Of a stretch of DNA of 64,000 nucleotides, positions 61,001-64,000 are shown piece after piece; positions within the stretch are counted from its first letter, which is position 1; every line of letters begins with the position of its first letter. A program made the translations under genes and the position numbers. The stretch spans positions 682,001-746,000 of the forward strand of contig JAQQWL010000013.1 of the NCBI GenBank assembly GCA_038363925.1, given 5' to 3'. The DNA comes from Apiospora phragmitis. Its lineage: Eukaryota; Ascomycota; Sordariomycetes; Amphisphaeriales; Apiosporaceae. The notes below the pieces were generated by a model, which was not told where the DNA came from, ran no database searches, and saw nothing but the letters and a program-made list of their open reading frames with translations.

Positions 61001-61973
61001 GTTTGCGGAAATGGTGCTGCGGTGGTGGCGTTCGCGCGGGCTCTTTGAATTATTGAATGTTGAAGGTGTCGTTGTTGGTTCTTCGGAGAAGGCAAAATGG
61101 CGGTCGCAGTGTTTCGACTTGTCGTTGGTGCTTGGAGCGGTCGTGGGGCGTCAAGTATGTGTGTGTGTGTGTGTGTGGTAGGTGGGATGGGAAGTTGGAG
61201 TCCTGTCCTGTCCTACCTAAACCTTTAGGTTAGCAGGGGAAAAAACAGACAGTCACCAAAAATGACGTTCGTTGGGTTGCAAGCAGGGGGCCCAGCACGC
61301 CGACTCTCTTTTTGATAGATTTGGGGAACTGATTGGATTGCAACTTTGCGGGAGCAGGACAAGTCGAGGCGGGCGGGCGGGCAGCGGGGCAATATTATTA
61401 CCTGCACTGCTAGAACAACCTACGGTAGCAGTAGCAAGCAGTAGCGAGCAGCTAGCTAGAAGGAACCAAGGTCCCCATCACCAGGAACTGCAATCACGTT
61501 GAATCGTGCAATCCCAGTCGGATGATAACCGGATGAACCTAAAACGCTGAAGAATTAGGTATGTAGTCACTGAAACATTCCATTTGGATAGAGAGCTGCT
61601 GCTTTCTTTGCTCTACGTATCGCTCTTTGTCTAGGTCATGTAGTCGTACATACATAATAAGCGTCTTACAGTGCCCAAGGCGTATGTAGATGGGTCTCTA
61701 AGGGTAGACCCGCTTCACGTGCTACTCGAACATCACCATCTTCCCCTACTGCTGCTGCTCATTCATACCGGGTTGGACTGTACTCCCAGTCCTTGGCCAA
61801 GGTATGTATTGGATATAGTAGTATATCTGAAAGTCATGATTTCCACATTAATTCTAGCAATAAGAATCCCAACCCCCTTCTTCAAGACTGGCTGTATGAA
61901 CACGCTTTCTCAACACTAAATACAATATGAATCACGCTCGTGTCCCTCTTTGGGACGCCATATCGCCGGGCAG
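61001..61973. other. Upstream of PP2A, downstream of exo84
   Basis: 973 bp holding the PP2A promoter and leader. It contains a (GT)n microsatellite (about 61158-61177), a GGCGGGCGGGCAGCGGGGC GC-rich box near 61370 and AGTAGCAAGCAGTAGCGAGC repeats near 61430. No gene. Confidence 0.5.
61158..61177. repeat. (GT)n microsatellite
   Basis: About ten GT units in the PP2A upstream region. Confidence 0.85.
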
Positions 61974-64000
61974 CTACTCGCTCACCTTGCCGGCCATTGC
62001 CACTATTTGGGGGACCCCAAGCCCCAGGCCGACTGGCCCATTCCCGGTCTTGCCCGCCATATCCGCAACTTCTCTACCCACCAACTCCCGGAAGTCCAGT
62101 TGAACTTCGGCCAGCATCTCAGCATGCGCCTTGGCCCTTTGCATGCAGTCATTCCATACTTTGCCGCCCTTCTCGGTACTGCTCAGCTGCCGTGCAAGGA
62201 TGACATTGAACGCCTCCACCTCCTCCTTGGCCCACTTGACACATGCACTCATCATGGTCTGCGGGAAGCAGCCCTGGAAGCAGGCCACCGTGTTGCGAAT
62301 GATGCTGAAATAAACAAATGACAACTGCCAAATATAGAGATGGAGATCGCCTTGGAAAATACATTGTCTGGGAAAGTGTCAGTAACCTCTGTCTGCAACC
62401 TGCTCGTTTTCTCGTGTGCCCTCTCGTACCTGGATCTTTTCTTGATCAGTTCGCCCCTGGCTTCCAGATAGGCCTCCCGGGCTCGATCTTCCGACCCTAG
62501 CCGTGCCAGCCACGTAGCGTTTCGTTTGGTCTTTGACTGTTCGGAATGATTGTCGACAAGATCTCGCGTGATCAAGCTAGCAAGCTTGGTGCATCGCTCT
62601 TCCACTTTGAAGTTGATGAAGTCTTGGGCAATTGCATTGTTCTTCAGACCACGTGCCAACCCCTTGAGTTTCTCGACCTTCTCGACAGCCAACTCGATGC
62701 GCTGCAGAGCAATATCGATATCCAGCTCGTCCATTTGGCTTTCCACCCAACGCAAATTCTGCTGTCTGCCGTCTACTTCGATGAGCATGTCCTTGATGTC
62801 AGAAAGTGTTTGGAGCAGCTCTGTCTTCTGGAGCAGCCCAGGATCTCGAGATGCAAAGTAGTTGATAGTCTCCTTCGCTTTGTTATTGGCCTCCATCTCC
62901 GATTGCAGCCCCTTGCGCAGTTCTTCGACGGCCTTGCGGATATTCAACATCAGAGTTGATTTTTCGGTAGCCTCTGGCTTCTCTGTCCTGTAAATAAACG
63001 ACTCCTGGCCGACGCCGCGGACCATGACAGCATCGGCCAACTTGGTCCTACTACTAGAGTTATCGCTTGTGCCGGCCATATCCACGACCTCGATATCCAG
63101 AAGAGGCCAGCATCGGTCGGCAACCAGCTTAGTTACAGGCGCACGGTTGTCACCTGGCGCGTCCATCTTCCTTTTCTTCCCTAGACGCGATAAGCAAATG
63201 GTCATTGAGCAGGAAAATTTGCATAGAACGCCTGGACTTGTATGTTGCGTTATCCAGTTCGATCCAGAACCCTGCATTCTGGACGACGTGTCGGCCCATG
63301 GAGTTGGGCAAAAACTTCTGTGAGCCCTCGACGTTCTTGTACAGGGCCTGCATCTGAGAGTTCCACAGAGCAGTCCTGTCAGCAACCGAACTTCGCTTGT
63401 CACGCTTGCTCAAACCAGCACTGAACTCGCCAGCGAGAGCAGGCTCACGACCGGCCGAGGCGGCCCTCAGTGCGGTGGTGTTGGTTTTCAGTTCTGTAAT
63501 CAGGTTTCGCAACGACCGCATTTCGGCCTTGAGCTTCTCCGCCTCCTTGCTAATCTTGATGAATTGTGTGCGGTTTTGGTAGACGTTTTGCTGCAGATCG
63601 GTAGACGCCCGGCTCTTAAGACCCCGTAACTGTTCTTCGAAGACTCTGATCTCTTCTTCGGTGGCCTCGCTTAGGAGTGTGGCAACATATGAATCTGGAA
63701 CCAGGGACGGGTCCCGCAAAGCTCTGATATCCACGACAGGCGGCCCGGAAGGACGCGCACCACCATCACCTCCCCTAGATGGCGGAGGTCGACGTTCCTT
63801 GGGCTGCTCATATTTTGCGGGGTTGAAGCTGGGCATAGACGGTACGGGCGGAGCGGTGGCATCGAAATCGTTGGGTAGATTGTTGAATCGTGTCGAGTAG
63901 CGCCGCTTCACCAAGTCATTCGTCTTGCCGCCTGCAGAAGGCGGAGGCCGCGGCCGTGGTTGTGCTGCTGCCGGAGGCTGTGGCGGAGGTGCCCCGACCG
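61974..64000 (-). CDS. exo84: Exocyst complex component Exo84, partial at window edge
   Basis: A subunit of the octameric exocyst tethering secretory vesicles at the plasma membrane. The visible exons are 64000(partial)-62430 and 62367-61974, joined by a 62-nt intron (GTACGAG...TTACTGAC...CAG). The 5' end lies beyond the window; the first visible part is Pro-rich. Domains in order: KRRYSTRFNNLPNDF and disordered Pro/Arg region, a coiled coil (EEQLRGLKSRASTDLQQNVY, KEAEKLKAEMRSLRNLI), a PH domain (FLPNSMGRHVVQNAGFWIEL, RRSMQIFLLNDHLLIAS, WPLLDIEVVDM), and the helical C-domain (FQGDLHLYIWQLSFVYFSII, ACVKWAKEEVEAFN). At 63179-63181 one extra base (CCC for CC on the plus strand) breaks LIASRKKRKMDAPGDNRAP inside the PH domain. 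Identification is firm from the PH-to-C-domain arrangement. Confidence 0.93.

Overview
The window is nuclear DNA of a filamentous ascomycete (Pezizomycotina, most likely a Sordariomycete). Genes are spaced by 0.2-5.4 kb, there are no operons, and many introns are 50-120 nt with GTAAGT/GTGAGT donors and CTAAC/CTGAC-type branch sites. Most products are fungal housekeeping families. I recognise 22 protein genes on both strands, one running off the right edge. I found no convincing tRNA, rRNA, transposon or CRISPR.

Layout. 0-12.4 kb: PRPP synthetase subunit (-), Asteroid/XPG-type protein (+), Mak32-like PfkB kinase (-), adenylyl cyclase-associated protein CAP (+), carnitine acetyltransferase with a peroxisomal AKL tail (-). 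12.4-19 kb: an accessory-looking stretch with a decayed GH16-WSC-GPI cell-wall hydrolase (+) and a small secreted protein behind a clear TATA box (+). 19-29 kb: metallophosphoesterase (-), TMEM16/Ist2-type membrane protein in eight exons (+), damaged Gal80-like oxidoreductase (-), mitochondrial inner-membrane protease subunit Imp2 (+), Mme1-like mitochondrial carrier (+). 29-42 kb: mitochondrial PPR-like protein (+), squalene epoxidase Erg1 (+), dolichyl-phosphate glucosyltransferase Alg5 (-), late-secretory protein Avl9 with a C-terminal repeat tract (-). 42-64 kb: a 5.4-kb gene-poor stretch, then the two-finger GATA factor SRE (+), Tvp15-like Golgi protein (-), HNH-domain protein (+), 7TM DUF3112 protein (+), PP2A catalytic subunit (-), and exocyst subunit Exo84 (-, partial).

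The genes do not form a metabolic cluster. Loose themes are secretion and membrane traffic (Avl9, Tvp15, Exo84, Alg5, TMEM16), mitochondrial and acetyl-carnitine functions (Cat2, Imp2, Mme1, PPR) and signalling (CAP, PP2A, 7TM protein, SRE).

The most striking property is that at least ten conserved, probably essential genes are each broken by one or two single-base shifts, largely at C/G runs of 2-6 bases. Allowing for those bases makes the summed exon lengths exact multiples of three. This points to uncorrected indel errors in the sequence rather than mass pseudogenisation. Two loci (GH16-WSC and the Gal80-like gene) carry additional damage and may be true pseudogenes. Unless stated otherwise, coordinates of multi-exon genes are the full span including introns, with exon limits in the evidence text.
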